DNA from: Vibrio splendidus
GTDB lineage: Bacteria > Pseudomonadota > Gammaproteobacteria > Enterobacterales > Vibrionaceae
Length of the DNA stretch: 64,000 nucleotides
Assembly (NCBI RefSeq): GCF_003345295.1
Contig: NZ_CP031056.1
Span: 1,674,001-1,738,000 of the forward strand
Direction of reading: 5' to 3'
This document shows, in pieces, positions 34,931-43,400 of the stretch. How positions within the stretch are numbered: the first letter of the stretch is position 1; each line of letters opens with the position of its first letter. The translations under genes and the position numbers were made by a program. The notes below the pieces were generated by a model. It was not told where the DNA came from, made no database searches, and saw only the letters and a list, made by a program, of their open reading frames with translations.

Positions 34931-36375
34931 GAAGATACTCCCAAGCCCAGAGCTAGGCCTAAATCAATTCGGTTTACAAGACGGTTATAGATGGTTTGTG
35001 TTAGCTGCGCTTCAAGGTCATAGGTTTGTTGCTGAACAGTAAGTAGATCAAAAATGTCGACCAAACCCTGACGGTATTTCTCTTCATAGCTGGTGAAGCT
35101 GCGTTGTGCGCTCACCAAGGCGTTCGTTAGGTGTTGCTGTTGAAGCGTTAGTGAGGACTCTTGACCCATCGCGTTCTCCACTTCATTCACCGCAGTAAGT
35201 AGGGTTTCTTGGTAAGCCCAGTAGCTGGATTCTGTGGTTAAGTCTGCAATCTCTGCCTGTGCTTTAAGCTTGCCACCTTGAAACAGTGGTGCTGATACTT
35301 GGCCAAGCGCACTCCACAAAGGCCCGGTAAGCAGCGCTTCGCTCGGAGATTCAGCCATATCGGTTAGGCTTGCAGATAAGCTGATCGAAGGCAGCATCGC
35401 TTTGTATGCGGCATCGGCACGTAGTGTTTCTGCTTCAATATTGAAGAAAGCCGCTTGCAGATCCGGACGCCCTGCCAGATCTTGCGTCGGCATGTTGTCT
35501 AGCGGGTTAATGATGGTTGGGAATGAACCGAGATCCGCAAGTGATAACTCCTCAGACTCTCCACTCCACTGCCCCGTTAACAAAACTAACGCGCGTCGAC
35601 TTTGTGCCAGTTGCTCTTGGTAATCGGCCAAAGTTGCTTGAGTCGATGCGCTGCTCGTTTTGGCGTTATCTAGCTCTTCAAGGCTACCTAGCCCTGTGCG
35701 ATAACGTTCTAAAACCAGCTCTTCGTTGTTTTCGAGGATCACTAAGCGCTGCGTTTCAATATCAACAAGCTGCTGCTTCAAACTGATATCAAGCCAACCT
35801 CTCATAACACTCGCGACCAAAAGATCTTGAGCGCTCTGAAGGTTAGCCTGAGACGTCGCAATATCTTTTAACGCGGCGTTGTTTGTGTCTGCTAATTTCT
35901 GCCATAAGTCCAACTCCCAACCGACCGTGACATCCATGGTGTAGGTTTCAGTGGTGCTTGAGCCGTTAGTGCCTTCGTCAGCTTGACCAGAAAAACTCGC
36001 ATCGACGGTTGGTAAGCGGTCGCCAGACGTCACACCTTGCTGTGCATAGGCAATTTTTAGTGCTGTGATACTTTGTTGAAGGCTTGGACTGTTCTGCAGA
36101 GCGCGCTCGATATAGAGATCAAGCTCCGGCGCATTCACTAAATCGGTGAGTTGTAGATTCTCTGTATCTAACTCTTGTTCATTAGAAGCATGCTGGTTCA
36201 AAGCCTGTTCTTCAGAGGTTTGTTGGATCAGCTCTGAAAGCAAGCTTTGCTGTGTCTTGCTAGTGCTTTGCTCTGCTAACGAAACATAGTCAGCCTGACT
36301 GGTTGTCGTGCAACCGATCAACCCGATTAGAGCAAGTGAAATAAGGGAATGTTTTAAAGGAAGATTCAATTTCAT
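34927..36375 (-). CDS. Outer-membrane efflux lipoprotein (TolC/NodT family)
   Basis: A 482-residue channel protein with a lipoprotein signal: the lipobox is LIGC at residues about 19-22 (LIGLIGCTTTSQ). It carries the two OEP repeats of the TolC family (about residues 80-270 and 290-475), each with long helical stretches. It is first in the operon channel-adaptor-pump. AGGAGACAAGAAG precedes the ATG, a strong ribosome-binding site. The tandem direct repeats at 36419-36449 sit 44-74 bases upstream. Confidence 0.95.
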   Translation of the reverse strand: MKLNLPLKHSLISLALIGLIGCTTTSQADYVSLAEQSTSKTQQSLLSELIQQTSEEQALNQHASNEQELDTENLQLTDLVNAPELDLYIERALQNSPSLQQSITALKIAYAQQGVTSGDRLPTVDASFSGQADEGTNGSSTTETYTMDVTVGWELDLWQKLADTNNAALKDIATSQANLQSAQDLLVASVMRGWLDISLKQQLVDIETQRLVILENNEELVLERYRTGLGSLEELDNAKTSSASTQATLADYQEQLAQSRRALVLLTGQWSGESEELSLADLGSFPTIINPLDNMPTQDLAGRPDLQAAFFNIEAETLRADAAYKAMLPSISLSASLTDMAESPSEALLTGPLWSALGQVSAPLFQGGKLKAQAEIADLTTESSYWAYQETLLTAVNEVENAMGQESSLTLQQQHLTNALVSAQRSFTSYEEKYRQGLVDIFDLLTVQQQTYDLEAQLTQTIYNRLVNRIDLGLALGLGVSS

Positions 36376-36418
36376 CTTCTTGTCTCCTGTAAGAATGGAG
36401 GCAAGATAACGAGCTGGA

Positions 36419-36449
36419 GGTTAAGGGAGGGTTAAGGCGAACGTTAACC
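36419..36449. promoter_or_regulatory. Direct repeats upstream of the efflux operon, candidate response-regulator site
   Basis: GGTTAAGG at 36419-36426 and again at 36430-36437 (11-bp period), followed by CGTTAACC at 36442-36449 (about 12 further). OmpR/PhoB-type regulators bind direct repeats spaced by one helical turn. The location just before the channel gene fits an activator of this operon; the encoded regulator at 29698-30411 is the natural candidate. Confidence 0.5.
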
Positions 36450-36489
36450 CTAAAAGAAAATGCAAAAAGTGTACGTTTAAACTTCTGTT

Positions 36490-36759
36490 TTATGCTTCTG
36501 ACTTGCTAGAAAAGAGCCCACCGATCTTATAACCAATCGCATAGCAAACCACTGCAATAGTCACAAACACCAATGCCGAGAAGAAGTACGCCACCGATGC
36601 CGCTACACCAGTGCCCCACACGACGCTAAACACCAAACCGAGATAAGCCTCTTGCGGCCACTGAGAGATAGGGAACTGAGTACCACCAGCAATAAGATAA
36701 ACCATCGCAAACAAGCCGATAAAGGCAATGATAAGACCGATGAGAACGCGCATGTTCAT
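36490..36759 (-). CDS. Small inner-membrane protein, unrecognised
   Basis: An 89-residue, almost wholly hydrophobic protein with two or three spans (about residues 4-26 and 38-80) and a short charged tail (SSKSEA). Upstream bases (AAGGTCTCCCC before ATG) include an AAGG ribosome-binding site. It precedes the efflux operon on the same strand by 114 bases, but the operator-like repeats lie in between, so it is probably a separate unit. Family not recognised. Confidence 0.7.
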   Translation of the reverse strand: MNMRVLIGLIIAFIGLFAMVYLIAGGTQFPISQWPQEAYLGLVFSVVWGTGVAASVAYFFSALVFVTIAVVCYAIGYKIGGLFSSKSEA

Positions 36760-36798
36760 GGGGAGACCTTTGATTTATTGGACTTGGTTGCCATTATT

Positions 36799-36898
36799 CT
36801 TAATCGAAAGCGGATGTGCTTAGTCGAAACCGAATATTCTCAATCGAAATCGAATGTTCTTAATCGAAGTCGAATGCTATTAATCGCAACCTAATGAT
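36799..36898. repeat. Five degenerate 20-bp tandem repeats
   Basis: Consecutive 20-base units of the form CTTAATCGAAATCGAATGTT with 2-7 changes each. They lie 40-140 bases upstream of the small membrane protein gene. The period is close to two helical turns. There is no coding frame across the array. Confidence 0.85.
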
Positions 36899-37016
36899 AT
36901 TCAAGTATATCGGATAAAAGGAGCTTGCTCTATTACTCTTCCGAGTGAGCCTAACACACTACAGAACAATGAGAAGTGGTGGCTAGAACCTTAATCAACC
37001 TAACGAGCAGGCACAA

Positions 37017-37067
37017 AAAAGCGGACACCCTTCTCACGTTAAATCCGTAAGTAAGATACCCGCTTTT
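37017..37067 (-). terminator. Terminator of the nucleoside transporter gene
   Basis: AAAAGCGG / CCGCTTTT outer stem with a long, imperfectly paired interior; read on the minus strand it ends in TTTTTT. Confidence 0.55.
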
Positions 37068-37117
37068 ACTAAATTTAAGCGCTTTTATTGAATCTAGCTA
37101 CTTTAACTTAATCTAGC

Positions 37118-38326
37118 TTAAAGCAGGATGAAGATACCCGCTAAACATGCACTCATTAGGTTTGCTAACGTACCAGCCGCTACCGCTTTCAAACCTAAGT
37201 TTGCCACTTCTGCACGACGCTCTGGTGCCATAACACCAATCGAACCTAATTGAATCGCGATAGAACCAATGTTGGCAAAACCACACAATGCAAAAGTCAC
37301 AATCACTTGGCTATGTTCAGACAGCAGAGCTTTGTTCTCAACGAAGTCGATGAAAGCAACAAACTCGTTCATTACGATCTTCTGACCGATGTAAGAACCT
37401 GCCATTAATACTTCATCACTCGGGATACCAATTAACCATGCAAGAGGCGAGAATAGGTAACCAAAGATAGCTTGCAGGGTAATGCCCGCAAAACCGAACA
37501 TTTCGCCTAGACTTTCTAAACCCGTGTTGACCATTGCAATCACACTCACGAATGCAACCAACATAGTGCCGACAGCGACCGCCACCTTCATACCGTTCAT
37601 TGCGCCACTTGCCAATGCATCGATCACGTTGCTTTGGTCAGCTTTATCTAGCTCAATGTGGTCGTAGTCACTCGGAGTACTACGCTCAGGAACAATGATC
37701 TTCGCCATCAATAGGCTGCCCGGAGCCGCCATGAAGCTTGCTGCAATAAGGTATTTAAGTTCAACACCTAATCCTGCATAGCCACCAAGCACACTGCCAG
37801 CTACTGACGCCATGCCGCCCGCCATTACAGCAAACAGTTCAGAACGAGTCATAGACTTTAAAAAGGGACGAATAAGAAGAGGAGACTCACCCTGAGAAAG
37901 GAAGATATTACCTGTTGCAACTAGAGATTCAGCTTTACTTGTCCCCAGCAATTTTTGCACCGCTCCACCAAGAACTTGAATCACTTTCTGCATAACGCCT
38001 AAGTAATAGAGCGCAGAGATCAAAGCACTGAAGAAGATAATGATTGGAAGTACGCGAATCGCGAAAATGAAACCTTCAGTAGCCAGATCACCAAATAGGA
38101 AAGCGATACCAACGTCTGCAAAACCAAGCAAGCTCGAAACGCCATTGCTTAGACTTGTTAACGCCAGTTGTCCCCAAGGGAAATACAACACCAAAGCAGC
38201 GAAGCCGATTTGAAGTAATAGTGCACGGGAGACCGTTTTCCAGTTAATAGAAGAGCGACTCTCAGATAGCAGACATGCGCAAGCAATCAGTGCAATAACA
38301 CCGACAAGACCAAATAGAATATTCAT
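37118..38326 (-). CDS. Concentrative nucleoside transporter (NupC/CNT family)
   Basis: A 402-residue inner-membrane symporter for nucleosides. Family segments seen are FLSQGESPLLIRPFL, SGAMNGMKVAVAVG (TM region before the second half) and the C-terminal half with IALQLGSIG-like ALCGFANIGSIAIQLGSIG. About 8-10 spans; length matches NupC (400). TAGGACACATT precedes the ATG. Eighteen bases upstream ends a 39-codon ORF, and before that is a structured RNA region, so the gene may be controlled by its leader. Confidence 0.94.
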   Translation of the reverse strand: MNILFGLVGVIALIACACLLSESRSSINWKTVSRALLLQIGFAALVLYFPWGQLALTSLSNGVSSLLGFADVGIAFLFGDLATEGFIFAIRVLPIIIFFSALISALYYLGVMQKVIQVLGGAVQKLLGTSKAESLVATGNIFLSQGESPLLIRPFLKSMTRSELFAVMAGGMASVAGSVLGGYAGLGVELKYLIAASFMAAPGSLLMAKIIVPERSTPSDYDHIELDKADQSNVIDALASGAMNGMKVAVAVGTMLVAFVSVIAMVNTGLESLGEMFGFAGITLQAIFGYLFSPLAWLIGIPSDEVLMAGSYIGQKIVMNEFVAFIDFVENKALLSEHSQVIVTFALCGFANIGSIAIQLGSIGVMAPERRAEVANLGLKAVAAGTLANLMSACLAGIFILL

Positions 38327-38344
38327 AATGTGTCCTAGTAATCC

Positions 38345-38464
38345 TTAAAGAGTGAACATGAGCCAAACGAATGACATCAAAGGAATAGGACAAAGAACCG
38401 CAAGCAAAACGCTACGCGATGAAGGAGCTAACAACGTTAGCGACTGTAACAACGAGTTGTTCAT
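38345..38464 (-). CDS. Small hydrophobic protein or leader peptide upstream of the nucleoside transporter
   Basis: A 39-residue ORF: ATG at 38464 with AAGGTGA 7 bases upstream, a very good ribosome-binding site, and stop TAA at 38345. The protein begins MNNSLLQSLTLLAP, has Arg-21-region SRSV, then a hydrophobic stretch VLLAVLCPIPLMSFVWLMF that could span the membrane once. The transporter starts 18 bases after its stop. It may be a small membrane protein acting on the transporter, or a leader peptide whose translation controls it. Below the size usually annotated; I know of no homologue. Confidence 0.6.
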   Translation of the reverse strand: MNNSLLQSLTLLAPSSRSVLLAVLCPIPLMSFVWLMFTL

Positions 38465-38471
38465 GTAAAAA

Positions 38472-38581
38472 TCACCTTATACAAGCAGTGGAACGTAGCT
38501 GGTCCGGTCCGTGGGGTCATTCACATATCCATGTGACGGCTTGTATTGGCTAAGCACCGGCTTAAAACCGGAAAAGAAGTA
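38472..38581 (-). promoter_or_regulatory. Candidate structured leader RNA (riboswitch-like) before the small ORF
   Basis: On the minus strand an 8-bp helix ATACAAGC (38546-38539) / GCTTGTAT (38486-38479) closes a region containing a hairpin TCACAT-GGAT-ATGTGA inside a CCGT/ACGG helix, and a purine/C-rich joining strand (ACCGGACCAGCTACG). The closing helix ends just before the ribosome-binding site AAGGTGA (38478-38472), the layout of a translational switch. A small hairpin CCGG-N7-CCGG (38581-38567) precedes it. It does not match the purine, c-di-GMP or preQ1 consensus I know. Confidence 0.45.
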
Positions 38582-38929
38582 TAAACAGTTAAGTGAGACT
38601 TTCATCACATTTTTTGACGCAAACGATCGCGCGGTCAAGGATTAAACAAAACGCTGTGTTTATCGTCTTTTGTGTGCATAAAAACTGTAAACAACCTGTA
38701 TGAAGTTGAATTTGTAATGTTAAGCCTTTAAACGTACGAGCGTAATCACTCGGTTAATTCTGTGTGATTCTTACTACTTTTCTGTGCTCTGCCTCATTTC
38801 CCGATACTTCAAGATTCATCTTAAGTTTAGATGCGTATATACTTTGTATGATCTCACCAAATAATTATCTATAAAATACTAATAGAGCTGATTAGATATA
38901 ACAACCATCGAGACTAAGAGAGGAAACAC

Positions 38930-39415
38930 GTGAAGAAAATGGAAGCTCCGCACGACATGAACAATGGAGCTAGATTCAAAACAAACAGACACGGCTATGT
39001 GACAGTAGTTGAGTATTATAATACCTATACTGTTATTGTCGCGTTTGAAAACACCGGAAATATCCGCGCTATCAGTGCGGCGAAATTACGTACAGGTCAG
39101 TTAACCGATCGCTCTGTCGCACCTGAATCAATTATGATTGGTGAAAAGGTTGAATCCGTTAAGCATGGAATATTAACCATTACCCAAGTTGAATCTGAAA
39201 ATATTGTGGTTCTGACTAATGCCAATAACGAAGAAATTAGAATGTTATTGCCTGCTGTACAGAAAATGAAAGATAAAACCGAAGAAATAGATGGTGAAAA
39301 TGCTCCCTCGCCAAAACCGACTTCTCTTAGCCAACTAACTAAAAGAAATAAAAAGACCAAAGACGTTAATAGCATGCTTAAGAAAATGCTTACCGACTAC
39401 GGTCGATACGATTAA
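38930..39415 (+). CDS. Small protein with phage-type repeat-like domain, function unknown
   Basis: A 161-residue protein starting at GTG 38930 with AGAGAGGA upstream. Residues about 10-60 (ARFKTNRHGYVTVVEYYNTY, then VIVAFENTGNIRAISAAKLR and GQLTD) closely recall the short domain found beside HNH/AP2 endonuclease segments in phage and integrated elements, which reads KFxxNxxGxxxVVEYxNxxxVxVxFxxTG. The second half looks like a diverged second copy (GEKVESVKHGILTITQVESE) and a Lys-rich tail. No nuclease motif is present. There are no phage genes nearby, so it may be a domesticated relic. Function unknown. Confidence 0.75.
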   Translation: MKKMEAPHDMNNGARFKTNRHGYVTVVEYYNTYTVIVAFENTGNIRAISAAKLRTGQLTDRSVAPESIMIGEKVESVKHGILTITQVESENIVVLTNANNEEIRMLLPAVQKMKDKTEEIDGENAPSPKPTSLSQLTKRNKKTKDVNSMLKKMLTDYGRYD

Positions 39416-39523
39416 TTCTCTATTTTCTTCAACAGACCCTCTATATATTTACATTTCAATAGACAAATACATTTACCCCCACCTTTCTCAATAGATACGT
39501 TGCATATTCGTGTGAAAAGTTAA

Positions 39524-39621
39524 ATTTGATCAAAGTCTCACTCTGGATCTTAACTACAAAATAACGAGATCCTCATCACAATCTCATTTTACCTTTGTGA
39601 TGGAGATCTTATTGAAATCTC
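39524..39621. promoter_or_regulatory. Repeat-rich control region before the PTS operon
   Basis: TTTGATCAAAGTCTCA (39525-39540) resembles a CRP site with one change per half. CATCACAA (39574-39581) and TTGTGATG (39595-39602) form an 8-bp inverted repeat with 13 bases between. GAGAT / ATCTC (39603-39607 / 39617-39621) forms another. Likely sites for CRP and a sugar-specific regulator, which is not encoded next to the operon. Confidence 0.4.
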
Positions 39622-39699
39622 AATATTTCCATTACTATTCTCCCACACAATAAGAGAACGCAGTTTCTCAACCCCTAAAATCCAATTGAGACAAATATT

Positions 39700-39969
39700 A
39701 TGAAAAAGATTCTTGTAGTTTGCGGTAACGGCCTTGGTACTTCACTAATGATGGAAATGGCAGTGAAAGAAGTGGCTAAAAAAATCGGTTTCGAAGCGGA
39801 AGTTGATCACGAAGATCTATCTTCTGCTGCATCAAGCAATGCAGATATTTGGGTAGCAGCAACAGACGTTGCAAACCAACTGAAGGAAGGCGGAAAAGTG
39901 AACATCATCAGCCTTAAAAATATTTTTGACAAAGCATCAATCGAAGAACAACTAAAAACTTTCATGTAA
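39700..39969 (+). CDS. PTS EIIB component, ascorbate (Ula/SgaB) family
   Basis: An 89-residue phosphocarrier. The phospho-accepting Cys8 lies in ILVVCGNGLGTSLMMEM, the classic lactose/ascorbate-type EIIB loop. It passes phosphate from EIIA to the incoming sugar bound by EIIC. First gene of the B-C-A operon; EIIC starts 10 bases downstream. AATTGAGACAA before the ATG includes a GAG ribosome-binding site. Confidence 0.94.
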   Translation: MKKILVVCGNGLGTSLMMEMAVKEVAKKIGFEAEVDHEDLSSAASSNADIWVAATDVANQLKEGGKVNIISLKNIFDKASIEEQLKTFM

Positions 39970-39979
39970 GGTCAAAATT

Positions 39980-41236
39980 ATGCAAAACTTTTTCGAATTC
40001 ATGCTCGGCTTATTAAAAGAGCCAGCAATCATGGTAGGTTTAATTGCTTTCATTGGCCTTGTTGCACAAAAAGCAGATATTTCTACTATTCTAAAAGGCA
40101 CAATTAAAACCGTAATGGGTTTCCTAATTTTAGGTTTTGGTGCTGGCGCTCTTGTTGGCGCATTAAATAACTTCTCAGTTGTATTTACTGAAGCATTCGG
40201 CGTAAGTGGTGTTATTCCAAATAACGAAGCAATTGTTGCATTAGCACAAGAAGCATTCGGTTATGAAATGGCTCTAATTATGTTCTTCGCATTCGTTGTG
40301 AATATTTTATTGGCTCGAATTACTCCTTTAAAATATATTTTCTTAACGGGCCACCACACAATGTTCATGTCTATGCTAGTAGCGGTAATTCTGTCTACAG
40401 CAAACATTGAAGGCACAGCTCTTGTCGCAATCGGCTCTATCATTGTGGGTACATTAATGGTTGTGATGCCAGCGCTAGGCCAAAAGTACACTGAAAAAGT
40501 GATGGGTACTGATCAACTGGCTATCGGTCACTTCTCGACACTGTCTTACATCGTGTCTGGCTTCATTGGTAGCAAATTCGGTGACACATCAAAATCAACA
40601 GAAGACATCCAAGTTCCTAAAAGCTTAATGTTCCTACGTGATACGCCAGTAGCCGTAGCAACAACAATGGCTATCTTCTTCATGCTTGCGTCTATTATTG
40701 CGGGCGGCGAGTTTGTAGAAACAGTATCAAGCGGTCAAAACTGGGTTGTGTTTACCTTCATGCAATCTCTAATCTTTGCAGGGGGTGTTTACATCGTATT
40801 GCAAGGTGTGAAGATGCTAATTGCTGAAATCGTTCCTGCATTTAAAGGTATTTCTGACAAACTCGTACCAGGTGCAAAACCTGCTCTAGACTGCCCTATG
40901 GTATTCCCTGTAGCGCCAAACGCGGTACTTATCGGTTTCCTTTGTTCTTTCGCGGCTGGTCTACTAGCAATGGCTGTTCAAGGCGCGCTTGGTTGGACAA
41001 TCATTGTAGCTGGCGTGGTTCCACACTTCTTCGTAGGTGGTGCGGCAGGTGTTTACGGTAACGCTACTGGCGGTCTACGTGGTGCAATTCTAGGTTCATT
41101 CACGCAAGGCCTGTGTATCTCTTTCCTACCAATGCTACTGCTTCCAGTACTGGGTGGCCTTGGTCTTGAAGCGACAACCTTTGCTGACTTCGACTTCGGT
41201 GTTGTTGGTCTGATTCTAGGATGGATTGTTTCATGA
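39980..41236 (+). CDS. PTS EIIC component, ascorbate (UlaA/SgaT) family
   Basis: A 418-residue membrane permease of the ascorbate-galactitol PTS superfamily. The segment RITPLKYIFLTGHHTMFMSM with paired His is the family signature, and IVAGVVPHFFVGGAAGVYGNATGG near the end is also typical. It is shorter than E. coli UlaA (465). Transports and phosphorylates an ascorbate-like sugar acid; the true substrate is open, because no ulaDEFG-type catabolic genes lie in the window. It overlaps the EIIA gene in ATGA. Confidence 0.93.
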   Translation: MQNFFEFMLGLLKEPAIMVGLIAFIGLVAQKADISTILKGTIKTVMGFLILGFGAGALVGALNNFSVVFTEAFGVSGVIPNNEAIVALAQEAFGYEMALIMFFAFVVNILLARITPLKYIFLTGHHTMFMSMLVAVILSTANIEGTALVAIGSIIVGTLMVVMPALGQKYTEKVMGTDQLAIGHFSTLSYIVSGFIGSKFGDTSKSTEDIQVPKSLMFLRDTPVAVATTMAIFFMLASIIAGGEFVETVSSGQNWVVFTFMQSLIFAGGVYIVLQGVKMLIAEIVPAFKGISDKLVPGAKPALDCPMVFPVAPNAVLIGFLCSFAAGLLAMAVQGALGWTIIVAGVVPHFFVGGAAGVYGNATGGLRGAILGSFTQGLCISFLPMLLLPVLGGLGLEATTFADFDFGVVGLILGWIVS

Positions 41237-41682
41237 GCCTATTCGATTTAATCGGTAACCAAGGCGTTATCATCAACTCTGAAGAGAACCTAACGGTTGA
41301 TGCAGCGATTAATTTAACCTGTTCAACACTGTTAGCAAGCAACAAAATTGAAGCTAGCTATGTTGAAGCTATCAAACAAAAGCACAAGGACATTGGCGCG
41401 TACTATGTTCTAGCACCAAAGATTGCGATGCCTCATGCTCGTCCTGAAGATGGTGTGAACGAAGCATCTCTGCAAGTGACGGTATTCAAAAAGGGTGTTG
41501 ATTTAGAGTCGGAAGACAACGGTGACGTTTACCTTTCAATTACTCTGGCAGCGATGGACTCAGATAGCCATATCCATACTATTATGGCGCTATCAGAGTT
41601 GTTCCAAAATGATGATGACATTGATGCCATTATCGCAGCGGAAACAGAGCTAGAGATCATCGAGATCTTAAAACGCTACTAA
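41233..41682 (+). CDS. PTS EIIA component, ascorbate/mannitol-fructose type
   Basis: A 149-residue phosphocarrier of the EIIA-Ntr/mannitol fold. The phospho-accepting His68 lies in KIAMPHARPEDG. The start is set at ATG 41233, where ATGA overlaps the EIIC stop; four in-frame codons upstream lie inside EIIC. It receives phosphate from HPr and hands it to EIIB. It closes the operon; a terminator follows at 41717. Confidence 0.94.
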   Translation: MSLFDLIGNQGVIINSEENLTVDAAINLTCSTLLASNKIEASYVEAIKQKHKDIGAYYVLAPKIAMPHARPEDGVNEASLQVTVFKKGVDLESEDNGDVYLSITLAAMDSDSHIHTIMALSELFQNDDDIDAIIAAETELEIIEILKRY

Positions 41683-41716
41683 TCTCGATCTAAAGATCCT
41701 GATATGCCCCCATTAA

Positions 41717-41744
41717 AAAAGCGATAGCCTCGGCTATCGCTTTT
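41717..41744 (+). terminator. Terminator of the PTS operon
   Basis: AAAAGCGATAGCC / GGCTATCGCTTTT perfect stem with a very short loop, T run after it. Confidence 0.9.
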
Positions 41745-41909
41745 CTGTTTCTGGTGCTTAGTCAATTATCTTTTAGCATGAATTGAAACGCATGGCTTGC
41801 CCATTCATGATTTACAGAAGGCATGGTTTACAAAAATGTATGGCTTACAAATGCATGACTAACAAGTGCATCACGCCAACGCCTCACAACCAATCAGCAT
41901 TCACTAGCG

Positions 41910-43175
41910 TTAAAACGCGTACATTCTTTTATCAGTTGATAACTCGAAACAGTACTGTGCGTGTTTTTCAAGACATTCAAACACTTCTCGATCTAACTTA
42001 TAGTTTTCAACATAGTCTCTCAAAATAGCCATCGTCTGTTCTAACGTCATACCAGCACGATAAGGACGTGATTGAGATAATGCTTGGAATACATCTACCA
42101 CAGCGACGATCCGACTCGGTTGATCCAGCTCTTCCGCCGTTTTACCAATTGGGTAACCTGATCCATCTAACCTTTCATGATGATTGGATGCCCATTGACA
42201 TACCTGAGGAGAACTAAACAGCTCTTGCAGTGCGAATCGAGTGTCCGTTGCGTGGCGTTTAATACAGCAATACTCCTCTTCGGTCAGCAAATCCGGCTTA
42301 TGAAGAATGTCATTAGGTGTTTGCAGTTTGCCGATGTCATGAACTAGCCCGGCTAAATAGAGTTTACGCTGAGTTGTGTATGAATAACCCAACTGCTTGG
42401 CGAGATATTCAGAAAGCTGCCCGACTTTCAACGAATGCTTAAAAGTAAACGAACTTTTGGTATCTACAACATTGGCGATAAACTCGGCAAAGGCCACCGT
42501 CTCGTCCAGCGACATTTGCTGAGAGAAGAATGGCACAGGCTCAAAGTTATCCCTCATGTTCTCGATGTAAGGGATTTCCATCGAGAACCAAAAATCATCC
42601 AGATCGACCAGCTCACACATGTGTTGTACAAGGTTGGTTTCGAACATCTCATCCGCTTGTTCAGTCAAACGTTCAATAATGCTCGCTTTTCCATCTGGTG
42701 TTAAATTTCCATAACGATCAGAAGAGGTTATGCCGTATAGATAATCGACTCTGTCGGCAAGCATCACGATCGCGGCCAATTCTTTTTCTAACTCGCTGAT
42801 ATGAATCGCCTTTAACTCAGCCCACGGGGTATGATGATAAAGAACCGGCTTAGCGAATATAGAAAGAACTGGGCACTCTTTTAAGATTTGATAGCCCTTC
42901 TGACAATGGTGATAGCTCGAGTCGGGCACAAACCCAGAAGTTAAGCTGAGCTGCTCATCAATTTGCGATACGCCACAGTCGTGAATTAACCCTAATGAGA
43001 ACGCAAGTTGGGCCTGCTCTTCTTCCCACCCGACGCTCAGAGCACATCGATACGCGATATAACCTACCCTCTGCCCATGGTTTTTGCTTTCAAAACCGAC
43101 GTTATCAAGCGCCTTAGCAATACCAAATAGAGCCTTTCTTAGGTCTACGGTTACCTCTTGGCAATGTTGAATCAT
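41910..43175 (-). CDS. HD-GYP domain protein (probable c-di-GMP phosphodiesterase)
   Basis: A 421-residue cytoplasmic protein with two HD-type halves. The N-terminal half (residues about 10-200) holds a diverged HD domain (SLGLIHDCGVSQID). The C-terminal half is a full HD-GYP domain: HD at 279-280 (LVHDIGKLQTP) and HHERLDGSGYP at 332-342, which fits HHExxDGxGYP exactly, then RIVAVVDVFQALSQSRPYR. It should degrade c-di-GMP to GMP. The tandem arrangement resembles Vibrio PdeB-type or DUF3391-free HD-GYP proteins. Stands alone. Confidence 0.93.
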   Translation of the reverse strand: MIQHCQEVTVDLRKALFGIAKALDNVGFESKNHGQRVGYIAYRCALSVGWEEEQAQLAFSLGLIHDCGVSQIDEQLSLTSGFVPDSSYHHCQKGYQILKECPVLSIFAKPVLYHHTPWAELKAIHISELEKELAAIVMLADRVDYLYGITSSDRYGNLTPDGKASIIERLTEQADEMFETNLVQHMCELVDLDDFWFSMEIPYIENMRDNFEPVPFFSQQMSLDETVAFAEFIANVVDTKSSFTFKHSLKVGQLSEYLAKQLGYSYTTQRKLYLAGLVHDIGKLQTPNDILHKPDLLTEEEYCCIKRHATDTRFALQELFSSPQVCQWASNHHERLDGSGYPIGKTAEELDQPSRIVAVVDVFQALSQSRPYRAGMTLEQTMAILRDYVENYKLDREVFECLEKHAQYCFELSTDKRMYAF

Positions 43176-43400
43176 TATTTAAGCCTAGCATTTTTATAGT
43201 TTTTATATATTTAGGCTGCTAATACTAATGCATAGCTAATGATTATATACACAACTATTGTAAGGTTTAATGAGTTTCGTGATAGAACTAACGTATCACG
43301 AAAAATCCGTGCTACAAGTGGTTGCATATTGAAAATCATGCGACATTATAGTCTGCCGACCAAAAATCACTAAATCATCAGCCAAAAGAAAAGGAAAGAC

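Noticed and set aside
36799..36898. 20-bp array as a CRISPR
   Set aside because: Units are contiguous without unique spacers and are degenerate; no cas genes in the window.
38472..38581. Leader of the nucleoside transporter as a purine or c-di-GMP riboswitch
   Set aside because: Conserved junction and loop sequences of those classes are not present; kept only as an unnamed structured leader.
38603..38618. GTGA...TCAC pair upstream of the nucleoside transporter leader as a CRP site
   Set aside because: Eight bases lie between the halves instead of six, so it does not fit the CRP consensus.
41783..41880. Degenerate repeats around GCATGGTTTACAAA after the PTS operon, and a short ORF across them
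   Set aside because: Units vary too much in length and sequence to call an array; the ORF has no ribosome-binding site.
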